A DNA stretch of 64,000 nucleotides from contig NZ_CP071090.1 of NCBI RefSeq assembly GCF_017301735.1, positions 8,050,001 to 8,114,000 on the forward strand, read 5' to 3'. This DNA comes from Pyxidicoccus parkwaysis (lineage in GTDB: Bacteria; Myxococcota; Myxococcia; Myxococcales; Myxococcaceae). Position numbers and translations under genes: made by a program. The notes below the pieces were generated by a model. That model ran no database searches. It was not told where the DNA came from and saw only the letters and a program-made list of their open reading frames with translations. This document shows positions 53,513 through 62,681 of the stretch, one piece after another (within the stretch, counting starts at the first letter, position 1; each line of letters opens with the position of its first letter).

Positions 53513-54436
53513 ATGAAGGCGAACAACATCCTGGAGACCATCGGCAACACGCCGCACGTGCGCATCAACCGGTTGTTCCCCTCGCGCGTCACGGTGCACA
53601 TGAAGCTCGAGCGCGCCAACCCGGGCGGCAGCATCAAGGACCGCATCGCCCTGTCCATGATTGAGGACGCGGAGAAGCGCGGCCTCCTCAAGAAGCACAG
53701 CATCATCATCGAGCCCACCAGCGGAAACACCGGCATCGGCCTCGCCATGGTGGCCGCGGTGAAGGGCTACAAGCTGGTGCTCGTGATGCCGGACTCCATG
53801 AGCATCGAGCGCCGCCGCCTCATGGCCGCCTACGGCGCCACCTTCGAGCTCACTCCGCGAGCCCAGGGCATGAAGGGCGCCATTGCCCGCGCGCAGGAAC
53901 TGGTCTCCCAGGTGCCCGACGCGTGGATGCCGCAGCAGTTCGAGAACGAAGCCAACATCGAGGTCCACCGCCGCACCACGGTGCAGGAAATCCTCAAGGA
54001 CTTCCCGGACGGGCTCGACTACCTCATCACCGGCGTGGGCACCGGCGGCCACATCACCGCGTGCGCCGAGGAATTGAAGAAGGTCTGGCCGAAGCTGAAG
54101 GTGTTCGCGGTGGAGCCCTCCAAGTCGCCCGTCATCAGCGGCGGCGCGCCAGGCCCGCACCCCATCCAGGGCATCGGCGCGGGCTTCATCCCGAAGAACC
54201 TGCACAAGGAAGCGCTCGACGGCACGATTCAGGTGAACGAGGAGGACGCGTTCGAGTTCACCCGTCGCTCCGCGCGCGAGGAGGGCATCTTCGTGGGTAT
54301 CTCCTCGGGCGCCGCGCTGGCCGCGGTGAACCAGAAGCTGGGCGAGATGCCCGACGGCAGCCGCGTGCTGTGCTTCTGCTACGACACCGGCGAGCGCTAC
54401 CTCTCCATCGAGACGCTCTTCCCCGCCCAGCAGTAG
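53513..54436 (+). CDS. cysK: Cysteine synthase (O-acetylserine sulfhydrylase)
   Basis: 307 residues from ATG 53513. PLP enzyme that joins sulfide with O-acetylserine to make cysteine. Signatures: [11 protein letters not shown], the PLP Lys in NPGGSIKDR, substrate loop [11 protein letters not shown], phosphate-binding [10 protein letters not shown], and [13 protein letters not shown] with the Ser that contacts the PLP ring nitrogen. Length is normal. Cotranscribed with cysE, whose C-terminal Ile should dock in this active site. A cystathionine beta-synthase is excluded by the absence of CBS domains. Confidence 0.95.
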   Translation: MKANNILETIGNTPHVRINRLFPSRVTVHMKLERANPGGSIKDRIALSMIEDAEKRGLLKKHSIIIEPTSGNTGIGLAMVAAVKGYKLVLVMPDSMSIERRRLMAAYGATFELTPRAQGMKGAIARAQELVSQVPDAWMPQQFENEANIEVHRRTTVQEILKDFPDGLDYLITGVGTGGHITACAEELKKVWPKLKVFAVEPSKSPVISGGAPGPHPIQGIGAGFIPKNLHKEALDGTIQVNEEDAFEFTRRSAREEGIFVGISSGAALAAVNQKLGEMPDGSRVLCFCYDTGERYLSIETLFPAQQ

Positions 54437-54450
54437 ACGCGCGACCCGCT

Positions 54451-54470
54451 GCCGGGCCACGCGGCCCGGC
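54451..54470. terminator. Hairpin between convergent cysK and aminotransferase genes
   Basis: Perfect stem GCCGGGCC (54451-54458) and GGCCCGGC (54463-54470) with loop ACGC, 15 bases after the cysK stop and 14 before the convergent stop. Likely bidirectional. Confidence 0.65.
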
Positions 54471-54483
54471 GATGCGGCGGCCC

Positions 54484-55620
54484 TCAGCCCAGGCGCGTCT
54501 TCACCAGCTCCACCAACCGGTCCATCTCCTCGGGCAGGTTGTAGAAGTGGGGCGACAGGCGGATGCGCCCACGGCGCACGGAGTGGGCCACGTCGCGCTC
54601 GGCGAGCCAGGCGCCCAGTGAGCGCGCCTCCGTGTTGGGCGGCAGGAAGGTGAGGATGCCCGCGCGGTGCTCCGGCGAGGGCCCCACGTCGCAGCCCAGC
54701 CCTCGCAGGCCCTCCTCCACCCGCGCCAGCAGCGCGTGGATGCGCTTCTCGATGACGTCCACGCCCACCTCGTGCAGGAGCTCCAGCGCGGCGCCCAGCG
54801 CATAGATGCCGGTGTACGCGGCGCTGCCCTCCTCCAGCTTGCCGGCGTCGGGGCGCAGCTCGAAGTGGCTGCGGTTGAAGTTCCACGCGTCGGTGGTGCT
54901 GCGCCAGCCCACCAGCACCGGGCGCAGCCGGGGCAGCACGTCCTTCGCCACGTAGAGGAAGCCGATGCCCGCGATGCCGAGCATCCACTTGTGGCTGTCC
55001 GCGCTGAGGAAGTGGATGCGGCTCTTCTTCACGTCCACGGGCACGCAGCCCACGCTCTGGATGCCGTCCACGCAGAAGAGGACACCCGCGCGCTCGCACA
55101 GCGCGCCAATCGCATCCAGGTCCGCGCGGTAGCCGGTGGCGAACTGCACGGAGGACAGGGCCACCAGCTTCGTGCGCGGAGTGAGCGCCGCGGCCACGGC
55201 CTCCGGAGTGACGCCGCCGGACGAGGCCTCGATTTCGCGCACCCCCACGCCGCGGTCCTTCAGGTGCTGCCACGGATAGACATTGGACGGGTACTCCAGC
55301 GCCGAGGCCACGGCCACCTCGTCTCCCGGCTTCCAGTCCAGCCCCTCCGCGACGAGGCCGAGTCCATGGCTGGTGTTGCGCACGAAGGCGACTTCACCGG
55401 GCTCGGCGTTGACGAGCTTCGCCGCGAGCGCGCGCACCCGCTCGCAGTGCGCCTCCCAGCCGCGCTCGTGCTTGATGCCGTGGTAGACGAGGTCGTCCAT
55501 CCAGCCGCGCACGGCCTCGGCGGCGCGCAGGCTGGTGGGGGCCACACCGGCGTGGTTGAGGTAGAGCTGCTCCTGGAGGACGGGGAAGAGGGCGCGGTAG
55601 GACTCGAGCGAGCGCGTCAT
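54484..55620 (-). CDS. Class V PLP aminotransferase, cysteine-desulfurase/IPN-epimerase-like
   Basis: 378 residues from ATG 55620. Fold type I, class V: LYLNHAGVAPTS at the N-terminus (substrate-binding region of isopenicillin-N-epimerase-like enzymes), VRNTSHGLGLVAEGL (phosphate cup), FCVDGIQSVGC with the PLP-ring Asp, and LSADSHKWMLGIAGIGFLY with the Schiff-base Lys. Near 322-337 there is RAGILTFLPPN. No catalytic Cys loop of NifS/SufS is visible, so cysteine desulfuration is unlikely; epimerase or transaminase of unknown substrate. Cytosolic and monocistronic. Confidence 0.88.
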   Translation of the reverse strand: MTRSLESYRALFPVLQEQLYLNHAGVAPTSLRAAEAVRGWMDDLVYHGIKHERGWEAHCERVRALAAKLVNAEPGEVAFVRNTSHGLGLVAEGLDWKPGDEVAVASALEYPSNVYPWQHLKDRGVGVREIEASSGGVTPEAVAAALTPRTKLVALSSVQFATGYRADLDAIGALCERAGVLFCVDGIQSVGCVPVDVKKSRIHFLSADSHKWMLGIAGIGFLYVAKDVLPRLRPVLVGWRSTTDAWNFNRSHFELRPDAGKLEEGSAAYTGIYALGAALELLHEVGVDVIEKRIHALLARVEEGLRGLGCDVGPSPEHRAGILTFLPPNTEARSLGAWLAERDVAHSVRRGRIRLSPHFYNLPEEMDRLVELVKTRLG

Positions 55621-55763
55621 GTGCGCGACTCTACCCGCCGGACTCGCGGTGAAGTGCATCTCTCGTGAGGTCGCTGTCCACCCCGTGGCACGGGCCCCCT
55701 CCCTCCCGCGTGGCGGGTGGATGCGGTTATCGTCGGGCCCTTCCCACGAGGCGAGGACACCGC

Positions 55764-57299
55764 ATGCATCGAGCTGTGAGGAACCTGCTGCTGGCGGCAC
55801 TCCCGCTGCTGGCGGGCTGCGCGGGCACGGTGCGCGCGCCCTACCCTCCCATCCGCGCGGACATGTCTCCGGCGGCGCTGGCGCGCGGCGCCACCATCTT
55901 CCATGCGAGCTGCGAGGCATGTCACCGGGGCGGTGACGCGGAGACGGTGTCCGGCGCGCCGCTGCGCGAGCTGCCCTCGTACATGGGGAGCTTCTACGCG
56001 GCCAACCTCACGTCACACCCGACGGCGGGCGTGGGCTCCGCGACGGATGAAGAGCTGGCGCGCGTCATCCGCTACGCGGTGAGCCGCGACGGGCGGTTGA
56101 TGGTGATGCCGAGCTACGCCATGGGCGACGCGGACCTCGCGGCGGTGCTGGGGTTCATGCGCTCGGGGGATCCGCTGTTCGCCCCGGATGCGCGGCCGGC
56201 GCCGAAGTCGGAGTTCAGCTTCATCGGCGGGCTGGGCTTCCGCATCGTCACCGGCAACGAGCCGGCGGAACGGCCCGCCTCGGGCATCCCCGTGCCGGCG
56301 AAGGCGGCCACGCTGGAGTACGGCCGGTACATGGCACATGACGTGTACGACTGCGCGTCGTGCCACACGGATGGCTTCAGCCCCACGAAGACGGAGGGCG
56401 ACGACGTCTACTCCGGCGGCATGTCGTTCATCGACCCGGAGGGGAACAAGGTCCGCTCCAGCAACATCACCTTCCACGAGACGGGACTGGCGAACTGGAC
56501 GCAGGAGGACTTCACGCGCGCGGTGCGGGACGGCATTGCGCCGGATGGCTCCGCGCTGCGCTCACCGATGCCGCGCTTCCGGGGCATGGACGCGGTGGAG
56601 GCGCAGGCCCTCTACGACTACCTGCGCTCCGTGCCGAAGAAGGACAACGAGGTGAAGGGGGCGCGGCCCCGACTGACGGCCACCTCCGTGCGTCCGGCCT
56701 GGGTGGTGGCGAGCACGGAGACGTCCGTGGATGAGGGCACGGACGCGGACACCGCGAGCTCCGTGGCTGAAGCCGCGGCGCTGAGCCAGAAGCAGACCTC
56801 CGTGTCCGCGAGCACACCGGCCAATGGAGGTACCGCGACGGCCGGTGCCGGCGCGTCCACGGCGAGCGGCGCCCCGGCATCCAGCACTCCTTCATCGAAG
56901 TCCGGCGCGGCAGTGGCCTCGTCAGCCGTCACAGGCGGCGGCTCCGTGGCGTCGAGCGGTGCGCCGTCGAAGACGGGCAACGCGACGGTGGCCTCCGCTG
57001 CCCCGTCGGCACCCGCGCACAAGCCGCATTCCCCCGAGCCCAAGGTGGACGCGGCGAAGCTCTTCGTGCAGCTCGGCTGCGCGAGCTGCCACGGCCCGGG
57101 GGCCCGCTACCATGACCGCCTCGCGAGGGCGTCGGGCAAGAGCGACGCGGACCTGGTGCGCTGGGTGCGCAATCCCGAGCAATTCCTCCCGGGCACACCC
57201 ATGCCCACCTACGCGGACCTGATTGATGTGCGCACCGCGCGGGCCCTGGTGCGTTGGGTGAAGGCTGGCGGTCCGGCCTCGCTTCCGTCCTCCCGGTGA
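55764..57299 (+). CDS. Triheme cytochrome c lipoprotein
   Basis: 511 residues from ATG 55764. Lipobox LLAGC (Cys 19). Three CxxCH heme sites: CEACH (50-54), CASCH (197-201) and CASCH (439-443). The first two domains resemble the alcohol/aldehyde dehydrogenase cytochrome subunit type, with MPRFRGM near 270 supplying a Met ligand. An Ala/Ser/Thr/Gly-rich linker (~335-420) connects to the third domain, which has a PTYADLID-type Met loop (GTPMPTY). It should transfer electrons at the outer face of the cell membrane or in the periplasm. No dehydrogenase partner is adjacent, so the donor is unknown. Confidence 0.9.
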   Translation: MHRAVRNLLLAALPLLAGCAGTVRAPYPPIRADMSPAALARGATIFHASCEACHRGGDAETVSGAPLRELPSYMGSFYAANLTSHPTAGVGSATDEELARVIRYAVSRDGRLMVMPSYAMGDADLAAVLGFMRSGDPLFAPDARPAPKSEFSFIGGLGFRIVTGNEPAERPASGIPVPAKAATLEYGRYMAHDVYDCASCHTDGFSPTKTEGDDVYSGGMSFIDPEGNKVRSSNITFHETGLANWTQEDFTRAVRDGIAPDGSALRSPMPRFRGMDAVEAQALYDYLRSVPKKDNEVKGARPRLTATSVRPAWVVASTETSVDEGTDADTASSVAEAAALSQKQTSVSASTPANGGTATAGAGASTASGAPASSTPSSKSGAAVASSAVTGGGSVASSGAPSKTGNATVASAAPSAPAHKPHSPEPKVDAAKLFVQLGCASCHGPGARYHDRLARASGKSDADLVRWVRNPEQFLPGTPMPTYADLIDVRTARALVRWVKAGGPASLPSSR

Positions 57300-57567
57300 G
57301 CCGTCCGCACCCGGGGTGACAGCGCCAAATCCTCCCGGCGGAAATGACGACCGAAATTGCCAGGGAAAACCCGGCGCGACGTATGCGGAGTGGAAGTTCC
57401 TCGGGAGTGGTTCTTGGTTGCACTCTCGAGGCGCGTGCCACTCCGGTGCTAACCGGCCCCTGCCCCGGGGTGGCACGTGTCACTTCCAACGGCCTCGACT
57501 GTCTCCCCGCGCCTGTCCCGAGTAGGGATGGCTGCGCCGGAGGCCCTCCTCGCATAGGGTGGGCTTC

Positions 57568-58854
57568 ATGACGGAGTGCCTCCTCAACATCGACCTCGGC
57601 GAGCTGCCCGGGGAGGATGAGCAGCTCTACGCGCTCGCCCAGGTGGCCAACATCGCCTGTGGAGGTCACGCGGGGGACGACGCGTCCATGCGCCGCGCGC
57701 TGGAGCTCTGCGCCCGCCATGGCACGTACGCCGGAGCGCATCCGTCCTTCGAGGACCGCGAGAACTTCGGCCGCAAGACGCTGGACGTCTCGGCCGAGGT
57801 GATGCGCGGTCAGGTGGCCGGACAGTGCGGCCGGCTCGCGCGGCTCGCGGCCAACCAGGGCGTGCCCGTGCGCTACGCCAAGCCGCATGGTGCCCTCTAT
57901 CACTCGGCCAACACGTCGCCGGAGCTGGCCCGCGCGGTGGTGGAGGGCGTGGTGGAGGCGCTGGGGCGCGGCATCACCTTCATCGGCCCGGGCAAGGGAG
58001 CTCTGCACGACGCAGCCCTCGCGGCGGGGCTCGCCTACGCGCGCGAGGGCTTCGCGGACCGGGGCACCCGGCCGGACGGCTCGCTCATTCCGCGCGGACA
58101 GCCCGGGGCCGTGCTCACGGACGCGGCGAAGGCCCGAGAGAACACCGTACGACTGGCGACCGGCGGCACGGTGGACACGCTCTGCGTTCACGGCGACACG
58201 CCGGGCGCGGTGGACCTGGCCCGCGAGGTACGTGCCACGCTGGATGCGCTCGCACTGCGCATGGACGCCCTCGGAGAGGGCGCGCTGCGGGTGGCACTTC
58301 CCGAAGGCCTGGAGCGCCGGGCCGCGCGCGAGGCGCTGTGCGCGGTACCTCGAGTGATGGATGCCGTCATCACCGAGGAACACGCCTGCGTGTACTTCGA
58401 CCCGGACGCGCCGCCCGAGGAGCCACGGTTGGCGCTCGCGAGGTTGCTGCACGTGCCTCCGAGTCCGGACGCGCGAGCATCCACCATCCTGCGCGTGCGC
58501 TACGACGGGCCGGACCTGGAAGCGGTGGCGACGCGCACGGGGATGACGAAGGACGCGGTGGCGAAGCTCCACTCGGCGCGCGAGTACACGGTGCGGTGCG
58601 TGGGCTTCCTGCCGGGCTTCGCGTACCTGGGCGAGGTGGACTCGCGCATCGCCGTGCCGAGGCTGGCCACGCCGCGCACCCGGGTGCCGGCGCTGGCGGT
58701 GGGAATCGCCGGTGGGCGTACGGGGGTGTATCCCTTCGCGTCGCCCGGCGGGTGGAACCTCATCGGCACCGCGCTGGACTTCACCGCCTTCTCGCCCGAG
58801 CAGGGCGCGGTGCTGCGGCTCGGTGACCGGGTGCGCTTCGAGCGGGTGGACTGA
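57568..58854 (+). CDS. 5-oxoprolinase subunits A and B fused (PxpA-PxpB)
   Basis: 428 residues from ATG 57568. Residues 1-~220 are PxpA (LamB/YcsF): LLNIDLGELPGEDEQLYAL, ACGGHAGDDASM, AHPSFEDRENFGR, RYAKPHGALYH, and LCVHGDTPGAV at the end. Residues ~230-428 are PxpB (KipI-like): ALRVALPEG..., PRVMDAVITEEHACVYFDP, VRYDGPDLEAVA, YTVRCVGFLPGFAYLGEVD and the final ASPGGWNLIGTALDF. The two are normally separate genes; here PxpA lacks a stop and is joined in frame by a short segment. With PxpC (one-base overlap downstream) it forms ATP-dependent 5-oxoprolinase, recycling pyroglutamate to glutamate. A sequencing frameshift is unlikely because the joint is in frame and coding throughout. Confidence 0.92.
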   Translation: MTECLLNIDLGELPGEDEQLYALAQVANIACGGHAGDDASMRRALELCARHGTYAGAHPSFEDRENFGRKTLDVSAEVMRGQVAGQCGRLARLAANQGVPVRYAKPHGALYHSANTSPELARAVVEGVVEALGRGITFIGPGKGALHDAALAAGLAYAREGFADRGTRPDGSLIPRGQPGAVLTDAAKARENTVRLATGGTVDTLCVHGDTPGAVDLAREVRATLDALALRMDALGEGALRVALPEGLERRAAREALCAVPRVMDAVITEEHACVYFDPDAPPEEPRLALARLLHVPPSPDARASTILRVRYDGPDLEAVATRTGMTKDAVAKLHSAREYTVRCVGFLPGFAYLGEVDSRIAVPRLATPRTRVPALAVGIAGGRTGVYPFASPGGWNLIGTALDFTAFSPEQGAVLRLGDRVRFERVD

Positions 58855-59729
58855 TGGCGGGCTGGCTGGAAGTCACGAGCATGGGAGGCCCCGCGACGGT
58901 GCAGGACGCCGGAAGGCCGGGGCAGATGCACCATGGCGTGCCACCGGGTGGAGCGCTGGTGCCGGGGCTATTGGCCCTGGCCAACCGCGCGGTGGGAAAC
59001 CCGTGGGGCGCGGCGGCGCTGGAGTCATTTGGAAGACTGGAGCTGCGAGGACGCGGGCGCGAGCTGCGCGTGTCCGTGGATGGACGCGTCTTCACGGTAG
59101 CGGAGGGAGAGAGCGTCACCGTGCCCGCACCGGAGTCCGCGAGCGTGCGCTACGTCGCGGTGGACGGAGGGCTCGCGGTACCGGAGGTGCTGGGCGGGCG
59201 AGGCACGCTGCTGGTGGCGAAGCTCGGAGGACTCGAGGGCCGGCTGCTGCGCGCGGGAGACGCACTGCCCCTGGGCGACGGTGGCGGCACACCGGAGGTG
59301 CTGGAGCTCGGAGACACGTTGGACACGGACGCGCCCATCCGCGTGACGCTCGGCCCGGACGTGGAGCGCTTCGACGAAGCGACACGGAAGGCACTGCTGA
59401 CGAACACCTTCACCGTGTCCCCCGCGAGCGACCGCGTCGGCATGCGACTGAAGGGCGCGGCGCTGGCACACGGAGACGAAGGCGCCGGCACGTCGCGTCC
59501 CATGGTGCGTGGAGCCATCCAGGTGACGCTGTCGGGCGAGCCCATCGTCCTCGGCCCGGACCACCCGACGACGGGCGGCTATCCGCTCATCGCCACCGTC
59601 ATCCGCGCGGACTGGAGCCGGCTGTGTGCACGCCGTCCGGGCACGCCCGTGCGTTTCATCGCGGTAAGTGTCGAACAGGCCCGTGAAGCGTGGCACCGGC
59701 ACGTCGAGCGCTTCCGCTTCACCCGCTGA
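58854..59729 (+). CDS. pxpC: 5-oxoprolinase subunit C
   Basis: 291 residues; ATG 58854 shares one base with the preceding stop (TGATG). PxpC/KipA (biotin-dependent-carboxyltransferase-like) subunit. Visible: TVQDAGRPGQMHHGVPPGGALVPGLLALANRAVGNP, of which the QDAGRPGxxxxGVPxGG pattern is diagnostic, and SDRVGMRLKG...DEGAGTSRPMVRGAIQVTLSGEPIVLGPDHPTTGGYPLIA near the end. Works with the fused PxpA-PxpB to hydrolyse 5-oxoproline using ATP. Length slightly below the usual ~310. Convergent with a Uma2-type gene three bases later. Confidence 0.93.
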   Translation: MAGWLEVTSMGGPATVQDAGRPGQMHHGVPPGGALVPGLLALANRAVGNPWGAAALESFGRLELRGRGRELRVSVDGRVFTVAEGESVTVPAPESASVRYVAVDGGLAVPEVLGGRGTLLVAKLGGLEGRLLRAGDALPLGDGGGTPEVLELGDTLDTDAPIRVTLGPDVERFDEATRKALLTNTFTVSPASDRVGMRLKGAALAHGDEGAGTSRPMVRGAIQVTLSGEPIVLGPDHPTTGGYPLIATVIRADWSRLCARRPGTPVRFIAVSVEQAREAWHRHVERFRFTR

Positions 59730-59732
59730 CCC

Positions 59733-60308
59733 TCAGGGCGCCTCCAGCTCCGGAGGCCACAATTCTCCGAGGTCCAGCTCCAGCGCCTCGAAGGGCTCGA
59801 CCCGCACGCGCGCTGTGCCGGAGTACGTGCCCAGCGCGACCCATTGTTCTCCCTGCCGCTGGAACGCCTCCAACGTGCGAGTGGCCGGGTCCACGAGCCA
59901 GACGTATTCCACACACTCGCGCGCATAGATTTCCCGCTTGCGCTTGCGGTCCAGCGAAGCGGTCGACGGTGAGAGCACCTCGCAGACCCAGTCCGGTGCC
60001 ACGGTGAAGAAGGGCATCCGGCGCAACTGCGGCATGCGCTCACGCCGCCAGCCACCAATGTCGGGGACCAGCACGTCCTCGCCCAAATGCAGCTCGGGTT
60101 CATCGTGAATCCACCAGCCACCCGGGGCCCGCAGTCCAATCTGGAAGGCGGTCGTCAGTAGACTCTGAATCACGGTGTGCGCCACGCCATGCGGAATCGC
60201 GGGCCTCGACATGGCGATGAGCTCGCCGTCGATGATCTGCCCGACCATGTTCTCGGGCAGCGCCTCGATGTCCGCATACGTCGCGCGCCGCTTCGTCTCG
60301 TTGCCCAT
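59733..60308 (-). CDS. Uma2-family PD-(D/E)XK-fold protein, copy A
   Basis: 191 residues from ATG 60308. Uma2/DUF820 putative endonuclease: a short N-terminal helical region (ATYADIEALPENMVGQIIDGELI), then VLVPDIGGW with the first acidic ligand, PDWVCEVLSPSTASLD with the Glu, RKRKREIYA with the catalytic Lys, and VEYVWLVDPATRTLEAF. The family is widespread in cyanobacteria and myxobacteria, with unproven biological role. Its near twin lies 2.4 kb away; the upstream 115 bases are also conserved, so both copies should be expressed alike. Confidence 0.88.
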   Translation of the reverse strand: MGNETKRRATYADIEALPENMVGQIIDGELIAMSRPAIPHGVAHTVIQSLLTTAFQIGLRAPGGWWIHDEPELHLGEDVLVPDIGGWRRERMPQLRRMPFFTVAPDWVCEVLSPSTASLDRKRKREIYARECVEYVWLVDPATRTLEAFQRQGEQWVALGTYSGTARVRVEPFEALELDLGELWPPELEAP

Positions 60309-60423
60309 CGCGATGCTCCCCTCTCCTCCAACCTCCAACCCGTCCATCATCAGCCCAGCCTCCCAGGAGTGAAACCCCACCCTCCACGGCGTGTCCACTC
60401 CTTCCTACTCGCTGGGTCTGACA
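59733..60423. repeat. 691-bp repeat, copy A
   Basis: Collinear with 62106-62796 without any visible gap. It covers a complete Uma2-type gene and its 115-base upstream region, ending in the shared ctactcgctgggtctgaca. Copies A and B point the same way and bracket a diheme cytochrome gene. Coding divergence is modest: about 23 differences over 191 residues by hand count. Confidence 0.9.
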
Positions 60424-60589
60424 GGCGCGGGATGGCACCCGAGTGCAGCGGGATGTCCAACCCGAGACGCCGCGCTTCTTTGAGTGTCGCAACCGCGACA
60501 GCCTCCCGGAGGCACGCTGGCGTGCACCGGGTCATCCCTCGTGGCGAGCGTAGCGTGCCTCACCTCCAACGTCCCCAAGGAGGTCACGC

Positions 60590-62035
60590 ATGCCTCGGAA
60601 TCCCCATCCCAAGGCGCTGACTGCAATCGCTGTCATCCTGTTCGTGGGTCATGCCTTCGCGCAGCCGGCGGAGGCCCCCCAGCCCACCAACGAAAGGAAG
60701 ACCCCCACCCCCGAGGACCTCGGGGATCAGACGTACACCATCCCCATCGTCGCCACGGAGAGCTTCCAGACCGTCATGGAGCGCGACGTCCGGGACAAGC
60801 CCGGCGTGATGCGCAAACAGCAGACACTCCTCGAGTCCCGGTATGACCTCTCCAACCTGCCCTCGAAGGTGATGATGTCGGGAGGCCGCAGGGCCGTGCA
60901 GCAGGGCGTCCGCGTCAAGCTCCCCAAGGGCGTGACGTGGGAACAGCTCGCCGCGATGAAGCCGGAGGAGATTCGCGAGAAGGGGCTCTTCCCGCAGGGC
61001 TTCCTCCCGCTGCCGCACGTGAAGCACGCCGTCGGCGGTCAGGTCTTCCCGAAGATGGAGATTGACGAGATTCGCAGGCTGGAGGCCCGCTCGCTGCAGC
61101 GCTTCGACGTGGACTTCGACATCCCCGAGCACCTGCTGCCGGAGTTCCCCCCGCCCATCTTCCTCTCGCAGCGTCCCGACCTGGGGGACGTCTCCCAGGG
61201 CAAGGTCCTCTCCGTCCGCAACTTCTTCGAGCTGATGAACGGCAAAATCACGCCCGTCCAGATGGACGGCCTGCGCCAGCTCCTCACGCCGTTTCCCCAG
61301 GCGGAGTTCAACGCGACGGACAGCCGGAAGGTGACCGAGGGCTCCTTCGGCGTCGCCTGTCTGGACTGCCACACCAACGGCCACACCAACGGGGCCATCC
61401 ACCTCAATCCGGACAACCGGCCCCAGGCCGCGCGCTTCCGCCTCGACACGGTCAGCCTGCGCGGAGTGTTCAACCAGCAGATTCACGGCTCCAAGCGCTC
61501 GCTGCGCTCCATCGAGGACTTCTCGGAGTTCGAGCAGCGCACCGCGTACTTCAACGGAGACATCGCGGACGCCGCCAAGAAGGGGGTGAACGAGCCGGAC
61601 CGCCCCACCCAGGTGGCGAACATGGCGCAGATGCAGAACATGTTCGACTTCCCGCCAGCGCCCAAGCTGCTGCCCACGGGCCGGCTCGACCCGGCGCTGG
61701 CCACCGAGCAGGAGCGGCTGGGCGAGAAGGTCTTCTTCGAGAAGGGCCAGTGCGCCGTCTGCCACGTCCCCTCGATGTCCTTCCTCGACCACCAGATGCA
61801 CGACCTGCGCGTGGAGCGCTTCTTCAAGCCGCGGACAATCAATGACCAGCTCATCCACGCGGATGGCCCCATCAAGACCTTCACGCTCCGCGGCATCAAG
61901 GACTCACCTCCGTACTTCCATGACGGACGTCTGCTGACGCTCGAGGACACGGTGGAGTTCTTCAACCTCGTGCTGGGCCTCAGGCTGGAACCCCGGGAGA
62001 AGGACGCGCTCGTCCAGTACATGCGCGTGCTCTGA
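60590..62035 (+). CDS. Diheme cytochrome c, peroxidase/MauG-like C-terminus
   Basis: 481 residues from ATG 60590 (AAGGAGGT ten bases upstream). Signal peptide ends near AFAQ (25). Two CxxCH sites: CLDCH (257-261) and CAVCH (388-392). The end SPPYFHDGRLLTLEDTVEFFNLVLGLRL is shared with the diheme peroxidase/MauG family (only SPPYFHDG and TLEDTVEFFN are cited as key elements). The N-terminal ~240 residues are unlike known peroxidases and are helical, rich in Glu/Lys. Predicted periplasmic redox protein; acts on peroxide or an unidentified protein substrate. Flanked on both sides by the 691-bp repeats. Confidence 0.86.
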   Translation: MPRNPHPKALTAIAVILFVGHAFAQPAEAPQPTNERKTPTPEDLGDQTYTIPIVATESFQTVMERDVRDKPGVMRKQQTLLESRYDLSNLPSKVMMSGGRRAVQQGVRVKLPKGVTWEQLAAMKPEEIREKGLFPQGFLPLPHVKHAVGGQVFPKMEIDEIRRLEARSLQRFDVDFDIPEHLLPEFPPPIFLSQRPDLGDVSQGKVLSVRNFFELMNGKITPVQMDGLRQLLTPFPQAEFNATDSRKVTEGSFGVACLDCHTNGHTNGAIHLNPDNRPQAARFRLDTVSLRGVFNQQIHGSKRSLRSIEDFSEFEQRTAYFNGDIADAAKKGVNEPDRPTQVANMAQMQNMFDFPPAPKLLPTGRLDPALATEQERLGEKVFFEKGQCAVCHVPSMSFLDHQMHDLRVERFFKPRTINDQLIHADGPIKTFTLRGIKDSPPYFHDGRLLTLEDTVEFFNLVLGLRLEPREKDALVQYMRVL

Positions 62036-62105
62036 TGCACGTCCGAGGGGAGGTGCATGCGCGCCTCCTCACCGCTCCACTACGAGCGGGCCTCGCGGCG
62101 GCCCC

Positions 62106-62681
62106 TCAAGGCGCCTCCAGCTCCGGAGGCCACAGTGCTCCGAGGTCCAGCTCCATCGCCTCGAAAGGCTCGGCCCGGATGCGGGCCTCGCCGGAGTACG
62201 TGCCCAGCGCGACCCATTGTTCCTCCCGCCGCCGGAACACCTCCAATGTCCTCTTGGCCGGGTCTACCAGCCAGACGTACTCCACGCCCTCTCGCGCATA
62301 GATTTCCCGCTTGCGCTTGCGGTCCAGCGACGCGGTGGATGGGGAGAGCACCTCGCAGACCCAGTCGGGCGCCAGGGTGAAGAAGGGCACCCGGCGCATC
62401 TGCGGCATGCGCTCGCGCCGCCAGCCGCCGACATCCGGAACCAACACGTCCTCGCCGAAGTGCAGTTCGGGCTCATCGACAATCCACCAGCCACCCGGAG
62501 CCCGCTGGCCTACCTGGAATGCCGTCACCAGCAAGCCCTGAATCACAGTGTGCGCAACTGAGTGCGGACTCGCGGGCCTCGACATGGCGATGAGCTCGCC
62601 GTCGATGATTTGCCCGACCATGTTCTCGGGCAGCGCCTCGATGTCCGCATACGTCGCGCGCCGCTTCGTCTCGTTGCCCAT
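62106..62681 (-). CDS. Uma2-family PD-(D/E)XK-fold protein, copy B
   Basis: 191 residues from ATG 62681, in the second 691-bp repeat. All putative catalytic residues are kept: Asp in VLVPDVGGW, Glu in CEVLSPST, Lys in RKRKREIYA. Roughly 23 residues differ from copy A (for example PHGVAH becomes PHSVAH, QLRRM becomes QMRRV, ECVEY becomes EGVEY), with no frameshift or stop, so both copies seem to be maintained by selection. Confidence 0.88.
   Translation of the reverse strand: MGNETKRRATYADIEALPENMVGQIIDGELIAMSRPASPHSVAHTVIQGLLVTAFQVGQRAPGGWWIVDEPELHFGEDVLVPDVGGWRRERMPQMRRVPFFTLAPDWVCEVLSPSTASLDRKRKREIYAREGVEYVWLVDPAKRTLEVFRRREEQWVALGTYSGEARIRAEPFEAMELDLGALWPPELEAP

Noticed and set aside
51923-55273. 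1116-residue open frame on the minus strand
   Set aside because: It runs antisense through cysE and cysK and out of frame through two other genes, with Gly/Arg/His-rich composition; shadow.
57300-57567. Possible sigma-54 promoter (TGGTTCTTGGTTGCA near 57407) and a GTGGCACGTGTCAC dyad
   Set aside because: The GG-to-GC spacing is one base short of the -24/-12 consensus, and the dyad has a mismatch; not enough to call either.
62035-62058. ATGCAC...GTGCAT as terminator of the diheme cytochrome gene
   Set aside because: Only a six-base stem with a 12-base loop, overlapping the stop codon; too weak.
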